From contig CAFBRK010000158.1 of assembly GCA_903231505.1 (NCBI GenBank), positions 1 through 64,000 on the forward strand: a DNA stretch of 64,000 bases. Reading direction: 5' to 3'. The notes under the pieces were generated by a model that saw only the letters and a program-made list of their open reading frames with translations, searched no databases and was not told the origin of the DNA. Position 1 is the first letter of the stretch. Each line of letters begins with the position of its first letter. Both the position numbers and the translations under genes were made by a program. This document shows, piece by piece, positions 45,604 to 53,894 of the stretch. The DNA comes from Olavius algarvensis associated proteobacterium Delta 3. Lineage in GTDB: Bacteria > Desulfobacterota > Desulfobacteria > Desulfobacterales > CAFBRK01.

Positions 45604-46902
45604 ATGTTCAAGAACAAAATTCGGGTGTCCTCGGGAGTCCGCCAGCTGGACCGATTGCTCGGCGGGCTTTTCATCGGCGACAATGTCGTCTGGTACGACG
45701 ATGCCGGCAGCCTTGCCGCGGTTTTCAGCTTCAACTTTATCCAGGAATCCCAGGAGCAACAAAAACCGCTGATCTATTTCAGCTTCGACCGTTCTCCCAA
45801 AACCATCATAGAAGAATTGGGCCCCCTGGCGGAAAGCCGGTATCTCACGATCCTGGATTGTTTTACCCACGGCAAAGGGGACGGTTCGGAAATATTCAGT
45901 AACTTCTACGAGAAAAACGGCGCCAAGTGGCCGTACCAGATCATCATGGTCAAGGAGCCCTGGAAACCGGAGAAGGTCGCCGAATCCATTTACACGGTCC
46001 ATGGAGCCATGAAGAGCGACGTCCGTTTTGTGTTTGAATCCCTCACGGGAATGCAGGACCTCTGGGGGGGAGAAGAACAGATTCTCAAATTTTATACCCG
46101 CTCCTGCCCCAGGCTGTACGAACTCGAAACCATCGCCTACTGGATAATGGAAAAAGGCGCCCACTCGGATCGGCTCAAGGCCAACATCAACCAGATCGCC
46201 CAGGTGGCCATCGATCTTTCCATCAAACGGGGAAAATCCGCGCTGACCATTCTCAAGGCGGACAAGCGCAAACCCGACACATTGAACATCCCGAACAATT
46301 ACTGGGACGATGGCATGACCGTTTCCTTTGAGTCGGAATCGCACCGGATGGGAAAGATCGACCTGGGCATGCGGCTCAGGGATCTGCGCACCCGGCAGGG
46401 GCTGTCCCAGAAGGAATTGGCCGGCCTGATCGGGGTGACGCCAAGCACCATTTCCCAGATTGAAAGCAACACCATCTATCCGTCGCTTCCCGCCCTCTTT
46501 AAGATCGCCCAGATGCTCAATGTGTCTATCGGCTCCCTGTTCAAGGACATGCCGGAAACCGCGATTCAGGTGGTGTTTTCGGGCCGGGGCACCCGGGTGA
46601 GTTTCCCGTACCTGCCAAAGGGGACTCTGACGGGTTATCGACTGTCGCCGGCGGATTTTGATGCCAAAGCCGAACCGTATATCATCGAAATCGGGCCGGA
46701 TGAAAAAATATCCTCCCATTTTTTCATCCACAAGGGTGAAGAGATGGGTTATGTGCTATCCGGAAAACTGGCGTTTAAAATCAGGAATGCCGTTCATACC
46801 GCAACGGCCGGCGACCTTATCTATCTCACTTCGGATATGCCGTCCGAGTGGAAAAATGTCGGGGAGGAAACCTGCCGCCTCCTGTGGATCAGCATCAAGT
46901 AA
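45604..46902 (+). CDS. regulator fusing a degenerate KaiC/RecA-like domain, XRE HTH and cupin
   Basis: 432 residues from the ATG at 45604. Residues 1-235 look like a KaiC-type RecA domain (SSGVRQLDRLLGGLFIGDNVV... then LIYFSFDRSPKTIIEELG), but the P-loop reads YDDAGSLAAV where GxPGxGKT is expected, so ATP binding is probably lost. Residues about 253-312 are a Cro/CI-type helix-turn-helix (LRDLRTRQGLSQKELAGLIGVTPSTISQIESN). Residues about 355-430 are a cupin (HKGEEMGYVLSGKLAFKI). XRE-cupin proteins often control amino-acid or polyamine genes. It is convergent with the FMN glutamate-synthase gene. Confidence 0.85.
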   Translation: MFKNKIRVSSGVRQLDRLLGGLFIGDNVVWYDDAGSLAAVFSFNFIQESQEQQKPLIYFSFDRSPKTIIEELGPLAESRYLTILDCFTHGKGDGSEIFSNFYEKNGAKWPYQIIMVKEPWKPEKVAESIYTVHGAMKSDVRFVFESLTGMQDLWGGEEQILKFYTRSCPRLYELETIAYWIMEKGAHSDRLKANINQIAQVAIDLSIKRGKSALTILKADKRKPDTLNIPNNYWDDGMTVSFESESHRMGKIDLGMRLRDLRTRQGLSQKELAGLIGVTPSTISQIESNTIYPSLPALFKIAQMLNVSIGSLFKDMPETAIQVVFSGRGTRVSFPYLPKGTLTGYRLSPADFDAKAEPYIIEIGPDEKISSHFFIHKGEEMGYVLSGKLAFKIRNAVHTATAGDLIYLTSDMPSEWKNVGEETCRLLWISIK

Positions 46903-46942
46903 CGGCAGGACCACCCGAAGATGTCATGGGGTGAATTAATAA

Positions 46943-46977
46943 AAAGGCCCTCGCAACCTACGGGTACGAGGGCCTTT
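46943..46977. terminator. bidirectional terminator between convergent genes
   Basis: AAAGGCCCTCG and CGAGGGCCTTT form an 11-bp perfect stem with a 13-base loop. A-rich DNA on the left and TTT on the right suit use by both the regulator (plus) and the FMN synthase gene (minus). Confidence 0.8.
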
Positions 46978-47017
46978 GATGTTCACATTACCTGAAAGAT
47001 TTCAGACCGTTTCCGGG

Positions 47018-48670
47018 TTATAGGTTTAAGATCTTTCTTGCGCTTTGGTCATTGGCATCGCACATGTGCTGGATGCCGGTCTCTTTTGCGGTCTCCCGGT
47101 TGCCGGCAAAAATGTCATCCCGGGAAATCTGTGATGCTTTGAATTTTCGAGCGCCGGCCAGGAGCTGCTGCATGCCGCAGTAGAGCTTGTCGTTCATGGT
47201 ATACAGTGCAATAGCGCCGTAGGGGATATTTTTCATCTCATCCTTGCCGACCTTCTTTTCGATATCGAAATAATTCGCGAAGATTTCCTTGGCGCTGTTG
47301 CCCACACGCTGAACGGTCCTTGGAAGCTCGGCCCAGTGCCCGTTCAGATCCCCGCGTCTTTCCGGATCCAGGGCCCCTTCGATATTCGCGCCGACAAACC
47401 CCGGTACCATCAGGGCCCGGCCCATGCAGATCAGCTTGGTGTAGGGCGCTCCCAGGGCGAGCCCCTTAAATATGCTGTCCTCCAGGGCGAATCCACCGGC
47501 AAAGGACATGTCCACGACCTTCTTCCCCTTGGCCGCGAGAATGCTTGCGTACTCGTACGCTTTGGCATGCAGATTGATGGAAGGCACCCCCCAGCTCTGC
47601 ATCATGTTCCACGGGCTCATACCGGTACCACCCCCGGAACCGTCAATGGTCAACAGGTCGAGGCCTGCATCCGTCGAAAACTTGATGGCCATGGCCAGCT
47701 CTTCCATGCCGTAAGAACCGGTTTTAAGACTGATCCGTTTGAAACCAAGGCTTCGAAGGTAGTCCACCGAACCCATGAAATCTTCCCGAACCTGCTCCAC
47801 CGTGTCAAAATTTGTAGCGCCAAGGCGGCTGTGACGGGCAAAGGATTTTATAGAGCCGTTTTCGTAGGCCTGCTGGACTTCCGGCAGGCTCGGATCCGGA
47901 TCGACGACATAGCCTCTGTTCTGCAGAAACTGGGCATAGTCCAGGCTCGTGACCTGGATCTCTCCGCCGATGTCTTTGGCTCCCTGGCCCCACTTGAGCT
48001 CGATGATGCATTTATCACCGTACTTCTCGGCAACATACTCTGCCACGCCGTTTCGGGTGTCTTCCACGTTGAGCTGAACGAATAAGCCCCCATAACCGTC
48101 GAAATAGCGAAAATAGCTCTCGACGCGTCGATCCAGTTCCGGCGCCTTCTTGATCTTTCCTCGTCTTTCGGAGGACGGATCGATTTCCGAATCCCGGTCC
48201 ACACCGACGACGTTCTCTCCAATCACCACCGGGATTCCGGACAGGGCGGCTCCGATGGCAAATGAATCCCAGTATTTTGCCGCGACAAAGGTGGAGCCCA
48301 GGGCACCGGTCATGAGCGGAATGCGAAACTTGGTTTTGACCGTGTTCCCGAATTCGCCGGACAATTCCACATTCGGGAAGATACAGTCATCCGGATCGTT
48401 GCTCAGCCTACCGTTCAATCCATGGGCACCGTATGCAAAACCCTGAATCCGGAGCGAGTTGTAGGACACCCCGACATGGGTAATGTTGTCGGCCCCGGCG
48501 GTGACAATGCCGTAACTCCTTGGATAGAGAAGCTTCCGTCCGACCAGGCTGGACAGCCAGATTTCGCATTTTCCCGTGCAGTCCGCCCGGCATAGGGTAC
48601 ACAATCCCGACTCTGTTGGATTCCCCCGATTGACAGTTCCGAGGGCATCGTTGTTTTTTCCAAATCTCAT
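47018..48670 (-). CDS. glutamate synthase FMN-domain subunit (GltB2/GlxD-like)
   Basis: 550 residues. The N-terminus has four cysteines (Cys24, 27, 31, 35) in CTLCRADCTGKC, a possible iron-sulfur site. The rest is the FMN-binding barrel of glutamate synthase: PLMTGALGSTF, VQLNVEDTRNGV, ELKWGQGAKDIGGEI, GLDLLTIDGSGGGTGMSPW, and GRALMVPGFVGANIEG. It corresponds only to the synthase domain of large GltB; the glutaminase domain is the separate gene at 50163-51296, and no GXGXG (GltB3/GlxC) gene is in the window. In some anaerobes and archaea glutamate synthase is split this way. FMN and iron-sulfur chemistry would make glutamate from 2-oxoglutarate and ammonia. Confidence 0.87.
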   Translation of the reverse strand: MRFGKNNDALGTVNRGNPTESGLCTLCRADCTGKCEIWLSSLVGRKLLYPRSYGIVTAGADNITHVGVSYNSLRIQGFAYGAHGLNGRLSNDPDDCIFPNVELSGEFGNTVKTKFRIPLMTGALGSTFVAAKYWDSFAIGAALSGIPVVIGENVVGVDRDSEIDPSSERRGKIKKAPELDRRVESYFRYFDGYGGLFVQLNVEDTRNGVAEYVAEKYGDKCIIELKWGQGAKDIGGEIQVTSLDYAQFLQNRGYVVDPDPSLPEVQQAYENGSIKSFARHSRLGATNFDTVEQVREDFMGSVDYLRSLGFKRISLKTGSYGMEELAMAIKFSTDAGLDLLTIDGSGGGTGMSPWNMMQSWGVPSINLHAKAYEYASILAAKGKKVVDMSFAGGFALEDSIFKGLALGAPYTKLICMGRALMVPGFVGANIEGALDPERRGDLNGHWAELPRTVQRVGNSAKEIFANYFDIEKKVGKDEMKNIPYGAIALYTMNDKLYCGMQQLLAGARKFKASQISRDDIFAGNRETAKETGIQHMCDANDQSARKILNL

Positions 48671-48848
48671 GTTCGCTCTCCTTGTTCTGAGTTGAAATTG
48701 TAGGCCAGGACCCTTTCTTTAAAACAAAAAAAAGCGCCGACCTGTTCCGCTATTGCGCACAGGCTCAGACGCCATTGTCCCGTATTGATTCGTACGCCGT
48801 TGTACGAATACCGTTTCCGAATAGATTGCTTTGGAAACGGGGCTAATC

Positions 48849-48890
48849 ATTAAAACTAATTGCAGGACAATTCATTTATTAAAACTAATT
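48849..48890. promoter_or_regulatory. tandem 13-mers upstream of the FMN synthase gene
   Basis: ATTAAAACTAATT occurs exactly twice, at 48849-48861 and 48878-48890, 29 bases apart start to start (close to three helical turns), about 180-220 bases upstream of the FMN synthase ATG. This could be an operator for a dimeric regulator such as the nearby XRE-cupin protein. The whole gap 48671-49080 contains no gene. Confidence 0.45.
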
Positions 48891-48971
48891 TATTATGTCA
48901 ACCATGAAAGAAGTTTTTGTTAGTTTAGCTTAATTTTGCGCATCTCTGCGGTCATCGGTTCCATATTTCTG

Positions 48972-49002
48972 CAAACCGAAGATATTTAGGACAACCACTA
49001 TA
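48972..49002. repeat. half copy of TIR family 1
   Basis: CAAACCGAAGATATTTAGGA then CAACCACTATA matches the right-hand end of the element at 52498-52582 with few changes. A diverged left arm may lie at about 48790-48825 (GTTGTACGAATACCGTTTCC), which would make an element of roughly 215 bp enclosing the tandem 13-mers. Confidence 0.5.
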
Positions 49003-49080
49003 ATTACAAGATGCTGGTAAAATTATGAAAACAGGTACGCAGAGAGGGAATCGTGGTCCGGAAAGGGTAAGCCCATGCGC

Positions 49081-49809
49081 TTATTTGTGGTACAGTTCCT
49101 CGGACAGCAGAATGGCTTCGGCCACTTGTCGAATCGGCTTACGGGTATCCATGCTCTGCTTCTGGATCCATCGGTAGGCCTCGTCACCTTTCATGCGGCG
49201 CCGCTGCATCAGGATCTCTTTGGCTCTCTCGACCATTTTTCGGATCTCCAACTCTTCCTGGATAACCCGGGTCTTGACCATGAGTTCGGTGTTCAGAATG
49301 GCCACCGCCGCCTGATTGGCCACCGCCGTGAGCAGGTTGATCTCGGTGTCCGAAAAATCGTGGGGTTTTGCCGTAAAGCAATTCAGCACACCGATGACCT
49401 TGTCGTCCTTTAGTTTCAAAGGCACGCCGGCCATGGACACCAGCCCCAGCTTTCGGGCCATCTCTTTTTCCTTGAATTTTCGATTTCGAAGGACGTTTTT
49501 AATGAGCAGGGGTTTCTTATGGGTCGCCACATACCCGACCACCCCTTCATTGAGGTCCAGTGAGCGATCCTTGACGTACTCTGGAGCAAAGGCCTGGGTG
49601 GCTTTGAGGCGGATTTTAGGGGGATTCTCATTGTCATCGATCAGCCAGAGGGAACAGATTTCCACCCCGGTAACCTTGGCCGTAACCATGACAATAAGCT
49701 TGAGCAGATCTTCGAGAAAGAGGTCGGAGGTGATCGCCCGGCTGATTTCCATCAGCGCTTTAATGTATTGATCATATATCGGTGGGCCGATTTCTTCCAC
49801 GACGTTCAT
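49081..49809 (-). CDS. GAF-ANTAR antitermination regulator
   Basis: 242 residues. A GAF sensor domain (about 20-165) includes LWLIDDNENPPKIRLKATQAF and NEGVVGYVATHKKPL, and ends INLLTAVANQAAVAILN. A helical linker leads to a C-terminal ANTAR domain (about 180-240): MVERAKEILMQRRRMKGDEAYRWIQKQSMD fits the RNA-binding family, with the A-K-G/I-M and A-Y/F-x-x-L/I positions. ANTAR proteins bind paired hairpins in leader RNAs and prevent termination, often in nitrogen pathways. GGGG precedes the ATG at 49809. It lies upstream of the FMN synthase gene, whose 410-base leader region is an obvious place to look for a target. Confidence 0.87.
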   Translation of the reverse strand: MNVVEEIGPPIYDQYIKALMEISRAITSDLFLEDLLKLIVMVTAKVTGVEICSLWLIDDNENPPKIRLKATQAFAPEYVKDRSLDLNEGVVGYVATHKKPLLIKNVLRNRKFKEKEMARKLGLVSMAGVPLKLKDDKVIGVLNCFTAKPHDFSDTEINLLTAVANQAAVAILNTELMVKTRVIQEELEIRKMVERAKEILMQRRRMKGDEAYRWIQKQSMDTRKPIRQVAEAILLSEELYHK

Positions 49810-49872
49810 ACACCCCAAAATCAGCCGCTTGAAACCCCTTGACAATTAGTGCTACTAATATCTATGTCGAAT

Positions 49873-50011
49873 TTACACTATAGATAAACTTTCGTAGAGC
49901 GGGGCTTGCCCCGGACGTGGCATCAAAAGAGGTTTTAAGAATTTGGTTCTTCTCAAAATTAGTTGGAATGACCTTTGCCAGACGTTCAAGTTTTTATAAT
50001 TTTTTAGCATT
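49873..50011 (-). pseudogene. 5' fragment of a four-helix-bundle (23S rRNA IVS-type) protein gene
   Basis: MLKNYKNLNVWQRSFQLILR at the start is the characteristic N-terminus of the small four-helix-bundle proteins found in 23S rRNA intervening sequences and elsewhere. After about 25 residues the similarity ends in unrelated sequence (MPRPGQAPLYES). The upstream TTCAAGGATTCAGGGATTCAAG repeats are typical of leaders of this gene family. It is a truncated copy. Confidence is moderate because only the first 20 residues carry the signal. Confidence 0.55.
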
Positions 50012-50162
50012 TCACTTGAATCCCTGAATCCTTGAACCCTTGAACCCTCTATGTTCACATTGTCGCAAGAGCGAAAAACAGCACGTTGTCATCAAAAACT
50101 ACAACTAATCGAGAGATAATCCTAAAATATTTTAGGCTGTTTCCAGGTTCGGAGAAAATCCC

Positions 50163-51296
50163 ATGTGTAGACTGCTGGCACTGACGAGCGATGATTATAT
50201 GTCCCCCCGGCTCGCATTGAATGGATTGGCGGCCATGCGAGAAGGGTACGACGGATCCGGGGTAGGCCTGCTGCTGCGTGATCTCGGCGGTCCCTTTGAA
50301 AAAATCAAAGGTGTGCCCATTTTATCCGGGATTTTCACCTCGTCGGGCCTGAAGCGGCTGGACCGCTTCATGATGGACAAGGGCTTTACCACCAAATACA
50401 AGGTAACATTTCACCTGCCCAAGACACCTCCGCGGGGCGTTCCCAAACGGGATATTTATCTGGTGCGGGCATATGATTGGCCGGATGAGTGGGAGGATTT
50501 TTCAGAAAGCGATATAAAGGCGCAACTGATGATGACCCGTCTGCAGCTCAAGCAGATGGGTGACGAAAACAGGGACATGTTCGTGTTCTCCTTTTGGCCG
50601 GACACGGTTCTGATAAAGGAGATCGGAGATCCCGTCGAGGTGGCCCGCTATCTTGGACTGGAAAACAACGGTCTGAAAGCCCGGATTATCATGGCCCAGG
50701 GCCGCCAGAACACCAATCATCACATCGATCTTTACGCCTGCCATCCATTTTTTCTACAGGGATTTTCAACCATGACCAACGGCGAAAACACCGCCTTCCT
50801 CCCGAATCGGGATTTTTTGATGTCCCGGGGCTTTCCCGGATATGACGGATATATGTCCGATTCGGAAGTATTCACACACATTCTTCATTACACCATGTCC
50901 AAACTCAAACTGGGTCTCGAAGCCTTCAAACACGTCATCACGCCCCTTGCAGATGACAGTCTCCAGGCCCATGACAACGCCGCACTGCTTCGGCAACTGA
51001 AATATGGCTGCCGCAATCTGATCATCGATGGCCCGAACTGCATCATCGGCTGCCTCCCGGACAACACGCTGCTCATGGTCCAGGACCGCAAAAAACTGCG
51101 CCCCGGTGTGGTCGGCGGCAACGGCAGCACCGTCGCTCTGGCGTCGGAGTTCTGTGGATTGGATGCGGCGATTCCCAGCCGGGACCGGGGCAGGGATTTC
51201 CAGCCCATGCACCTGGACACGGTGGTCATCCGCCAGAGTGATTTAACAGTGGATGTCTATCAACAAACCGACCCCCTGCCGCTTATTCCCACTTAA
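50163..51296 (+). CDS. class II glutaminase subunit (GltB1/GlxB-like) of glutamate synthase
   Basis: 377-residue Ntn-hydrolase. MCRLLALTSDDYMSPRLALNG places Cys2 at the N-terminus as the nucleophile after Met removal. GYDGSGVGLLL and later RQNTNHHIDLYACHPFF...NGENTAFL match the arginine and Asn-Gly positions of purF/GltB-type glutaminases. FPGYDGYMSDSEVFTH is the conserved ammonia-channel side segment. It supplies ammonia to the FMN synthase subunit at 47018-48670. It is transcribed divergently from the ANTAR regulator. The partner GXGXG subunit is not in the window. Confidence 0.87.
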   Translation: MCRLLALTSDDYMSPRLALNGLAAMREGYDGSGVGLLLRDLGGPFEKIKGVPILSGIFTSSGLKRLDRFMMDKGFTTKYKVTFHLPKTPPRGVPKRDIYLVRAYDWPDEWEDFSESDIKAQLMMTRLQLKQMGDENRDMFVFSFWPDTVLIKEIGDPVEVARYLGLENNGLKARIIMAQGRQNTNHHIDLYACHPFFLQGFSTMTNGENTAFLPNRDFLMSRGFPGYDGYMSDSEVFTHILHYTMSKLKLGLEAFKHVITPLADDSLQAHDNAALLRQLKYGCRNLIIDGPNCIIGCLPDNTLLMVQDRKKLRPGVVGGNGSTVALASEFCGLDAAIPSRDRGRDFQPMHLDTVVIRQSDLTVDVYQQTDPLPLIPT

Positions 51297-51498
51297 AGAA
51301 TAGACGTCATGCTACGATAGGAAGTGGATGGAACACTCCGGATCGCGCTGAAGGTTGCCGGTCTCAGGCATGGTTCACGGCGCCGGCCGGCCCAACAGCG
51401 CAGCATACATTGAGTATGAGCCCGGGGACCCTGTGAACTTGATAAAAGGGGGCCCGCAGCACAGAGGTTCGGCGGTAGCCGGGATATTGGCTCCGCTT

Positions 51499-51762
51499 CT
51501 AGCACTTGTACGGACAAAAGTGATGAAAACAGTACCCTTCCGGATCCCCGTAAGGCTTTCCGGTATCCTTGAGACACTGGGACATCATGGCCTTGGACTG
51601 ATCGGAGTAATCCGCATTTTTTTCTTCCTCACGTTTGCAGTTCATGCATATCGGTTCATGGGTATACACAGAGAGGATTCGCTGGTCGTTATTGTCTAAT
51701 TTGCTGCCGCAGGTGCGGCAGTCCGTTGCGCACGCAAGATTTTTTTCCCATTGGTCCGGCAT
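51499..51762 (-). CDS. small cysteine-rich protein
   Basis: 87 residues from the ATG at 51762, which has AAAGGAGGAG upstream. Eight cysteines sit in ACATDCRTCGSKL, ICMNCKREE, SQCLKD and YCFHHFCPYKC, an arrangement suited to one or two zinc or iron-sulfur sites. No family is recognised. The acidic, lysine-rich middle suggests a soluble protein. No operon is visible. Confidence 0.7.
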   Translation of the reverse strand: MPDQWEKNLACATDCRTCGSKLDNNDQRILSVYTHEPICMNCKREEEKNADYSDQSKAMMSQCLKDTGKPYGDPEGYCFHHFCPYKC

Positions 51763-51865
51763 GATCTCCTCCTTTGCACGATCCATCAGATTAACCTTTG
51801 GAGCTTCAGATAGCTATAGCATAAGACAAAATATGACCCTGAAAAGATCTCGGGCAATATTTGGG

Positions 51866-52267
51866 CTATCGAAGTTTTAACGTCTGCCCTTGCAGCCAGC
51901 GAACGGCGTCCGAAGTTTCTGCCGCTTCAAAGTATTCAATCTCGATGCCGCTGAACAGGCTGAAGAGTCCAACGTAGGTGCGCTGTGTCGGATTGTATCC
52001 CACGATGGCGATCCGATCGATGTGTTCTGCATGGATTTTCAGAAATTGCAGACTGTCAAACAGGGCCTCGGGGCTGCCGGAAGGAATCACCGAAGCAACC
52101 GATAGCAGCAATCGAACGCTGCCCCCGGCCTCGGCAATGGCCCGACCGAGCATGCGACTCAGTCGCCGGGTTTGGGCGTCGAGCATACGATCGAAGAAAT
52201 TTACGGTGACAATCGTACCGAACCTTCTTATTTCAGGCGGTTTCAGTTGCTTCACAGCACTCACCAC
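51866..52267 (-). CDS. SpoIIAA-like (STAS-type) protein
   Basis: 133 residues. The fold order fits the SpoIIAA-like/STAS group (PF11964): a beta strand with IVTVNFFDRMLD, a helix, the strand VRLLLSVASVIPSG, a helix with LFDSLQFLKIHAEHIDRIAIVGYN, and ending IEIEYFEAAETSDAVRWLQ. These proteins bind lipids or small ligands; no serine phosphorylation site is evident. The start is GTG at 52267 (or 52264) after TAGGGA. Stand-alone. Confidence 0.75.
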   Translation of the reverse strand: MVSAVKQLKPPEIRRFGTIVTVNFFDRMLDAQTRRLSRMLGRAIAEAGGSVRLLLSVASVIPSGSPEALFDSLQFLKIHAEHIDRIAIVGYNPTQRTYVGLFSLFSGIEIEYFEAAETSDAVRWLQGQTLKLR

Positions 52268-52497
52268 GCATCCCTACGGATTCCGGGGAAGATCCCGCTG
52301 CCCAATACGAGTACATGGTTCCCCCCGGGCCGGGACACCACGGATGATTTCAAATCCTTGCAAAAGCTTTTCTGATAACCGATCCCTATCGTAAAACCGA
52401 TTCTCATTGTTATGTTTATAGTTGGATGTGCTCTCGAACAGAACGTACCAATTCCGGGTCGTTACATCAAACAGCGTATTTCATGAGATTTTCCGGA

Positions 52498-52582
52498 TAT
52501 AGCGATTGCCAGAATTGCGTTCCGATTCCTTTTACGATCAACGTATTACCGCAAACGGAACATATTTATGACAACCACTATA
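52498..52582. repeat. short TIR element (MITE-like), family 1, 85 bp
   Basis: The left end TATAGCGATTGCC...TTGCGTTCCGATT (52498-52528) faces CAAACGGAACATATTTATGA then CAACCACTATA (52552-52582). With only about 23 bases between the arms it can fold into a long hairpin. It lies 50 bases upstream of the degenerate HtrA-like gene, in its probable promoter region. The rest of the gap 52268-52632 shows no gene. Confidence 0.75.
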
Positions 52583-52632
52583 AGCGACCCACGAGCGTGT
52601 CCAACGACCATTTCTGTTTACAGGATTCCGTC

Positions 52633-53634
52633 ATGAAAACGATTACGTGCATTCTTTCAACAGCATTTATGGCATTGCTTGCCCTGCCACTATACGGTCA
52701 ATCAAAAATTAATGCTCCCCTTGAGGCCATGGTCACTGTCCGGGCGGTTATCCCGGACGACGCCCGCACGGCCCGCGCTTTAGGCACCCTGCGGGAAGGT
52801 AACGGCATCATTATCGACTCTGATGGTCTGGTCCTGACGATCGGTTACGTGATCCTGGAAGCGCAACACCTCGAGTTGGAAGTCAGGAGCGGAAAGACCA
52901 TCCCGGCGTCTTTTGTGGGGTACGACCACCGCACCGGATTCGGGCTCTTAAGAGCCCGGAAGCCCCTGAAAGGAAAACCCTTAAAATTCGGAAACTCCTC
53001 GAAATTGGAAACGGGAGATCCGGTCATGGTCTTAACAAGCGGAGGGGATGACCCCGTTCAGGGAGCACGGGTTCTGTCCCGGGCCGAGTTTGCCGGCTAC
53101 TGGGAATATTTGCTGGACAGCGCCATATACGCTGCCCCGGCCAATTCCGATTTCGCCGGGGCAGCGCTGGTCGGCCCAAAAGGCCGACTTCTTGGTATCG
53201 GCTCCATTTACACCCAACTGGCGATACCTGCACTGGGGAATGTCCCCTGCAACATGTATGTTCCCATCGATCTTCTTAAACCGGTCCTGGAGGACCTGAT
53301 CAATTCCGGAAGGTCCCGAAAGCCCCCTCAACCATGGCTTGGCGTCCACCTGGACGAGACATACGGCCGGGTCATTGTCATGCGCACAGCCCGGGGCGGT
53401 CCGGCCGAGCGGGCCGGCCTGAAAACCGGGGATATTATTATCGGCATTGGCGGGAAACCGGTTCAGGGGCTCTCCGATTTTTACCGCAAGCTTTGGGCCA
53501 TTGGAAAGGCCGGCGTCATGGTTCCCCTTTCCATCCTCCAGGGAAATGAAATCCGGAAATTTAAAATCCCTTCCGAAGACCGGTACAAGTATCTGAAACT
53601 GAGACCGGGCAGCAAATACACCAAGTGGTCCTGA
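52633..53634 (+). CDS. degenerate HtrA/DegP-like protein with PDZ domain
   Basis: 333 residues from the ATG at 52633 with a signal peptide (residues 1-23, TCILSTAFMALLALPLYG-Q). A trypsin-like domain (about 30-225) is followed by a PDZ domain (about 235-315: PWLGVHLDE..., PAERAGLKTGDIIIGIGGKPVQGLSDF). The catalytic triad is lost: LTIGYVIL stands where LTN-HVV carries His, YDHRTGFGLL where DP-TDLALL carries Asp, and ANSDFAGAALVG where GNSGGALV carries Ser. It is therefore probably a periplasmic scaffold or chaperone rather than a protease. An in-frame upstream extension crosses a TIR element and is rejected. Confidence 0.8.
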   Translation: MKTITCILSTAFMALLALPLYGQSKINAPLEAMVTVRAVIPDDARTARALGTLREGNGIIIDSDGLVLTIGYVILEAQHLELEVRSGKTIPASFVGYDHRTGFGLLRARKPLKGKPLKFGNSSKLETGDPVMVLTSGGDDPVQGARVLSRAEFAGYWEYLLDSAIYAAPANSDFAGAALVGPKGRLLGIGSIYTQLAIPALGNVPCNMYVPIDLLKPVLEDLINSGRSRKPPQPWLGVHLDETYGRVIVMRTARGGPAERAGLKTGDIIIGIGGKPVQGLSDFYRKLWAIGKAGVMVPLSILQGNEIRKFKIPSEDRYKYLKLRPGSKYTKWS

Positions 53635-53660
53635 CCCGAATATTGCATGAATTTTTTTTA
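53635..53660 (+). repeat. dispersed repeat family 2, copy 2
   Basis: CCCGAATATTGCATGAATTT then TTTTTAGC follows the TGA of the HtrA-like gene directly. The core agrees with the copy at 17179 in 16 of the first 18 bases. Confidence 0.6.
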
Positions 53661-53720
53661 GCGGGGGTGGACCTAAAAGTCTCCGTTACATCCATATATA
53701 TCCATCATCCCCTTCAACTG

Positions 53721-53756
53721 AGTTCCCTTCGGCTGCGCTCAGGCCAAGCAGGACAA
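53721..53756. repeat. dispersed repeat with GTCGAAGG-type arms, copy 2
   Basis: AGTTCCCTTCGGCTGCGCTC then AGGCCAAGCAGGACAA, an inverted relative of the copies at 21232 and 59073. Confidence 0.45.
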
Positions 53757-53894
53757 TCCCTTCCTTCGTGCTCCGAAAAAAGATGCGAGTCGGATGCCGT
53801 ATAGAAAAGAACGCCCCTGTATGGTATTTAAGATCACTGTTCTCATACAGAATCCAGAATCAAGCATCCAGTATCAAAAGATTTTCTCCACCCC

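Noticed and set aside
46943-46977. CGAGGGCCTTTGAT at the terminator as a remnant of the IS1595-type end at 7261-7282
   Set aside because: Only 14 bases agree and they belong to a perfect hairpin with terminator geometry; chance similarity is more likely.
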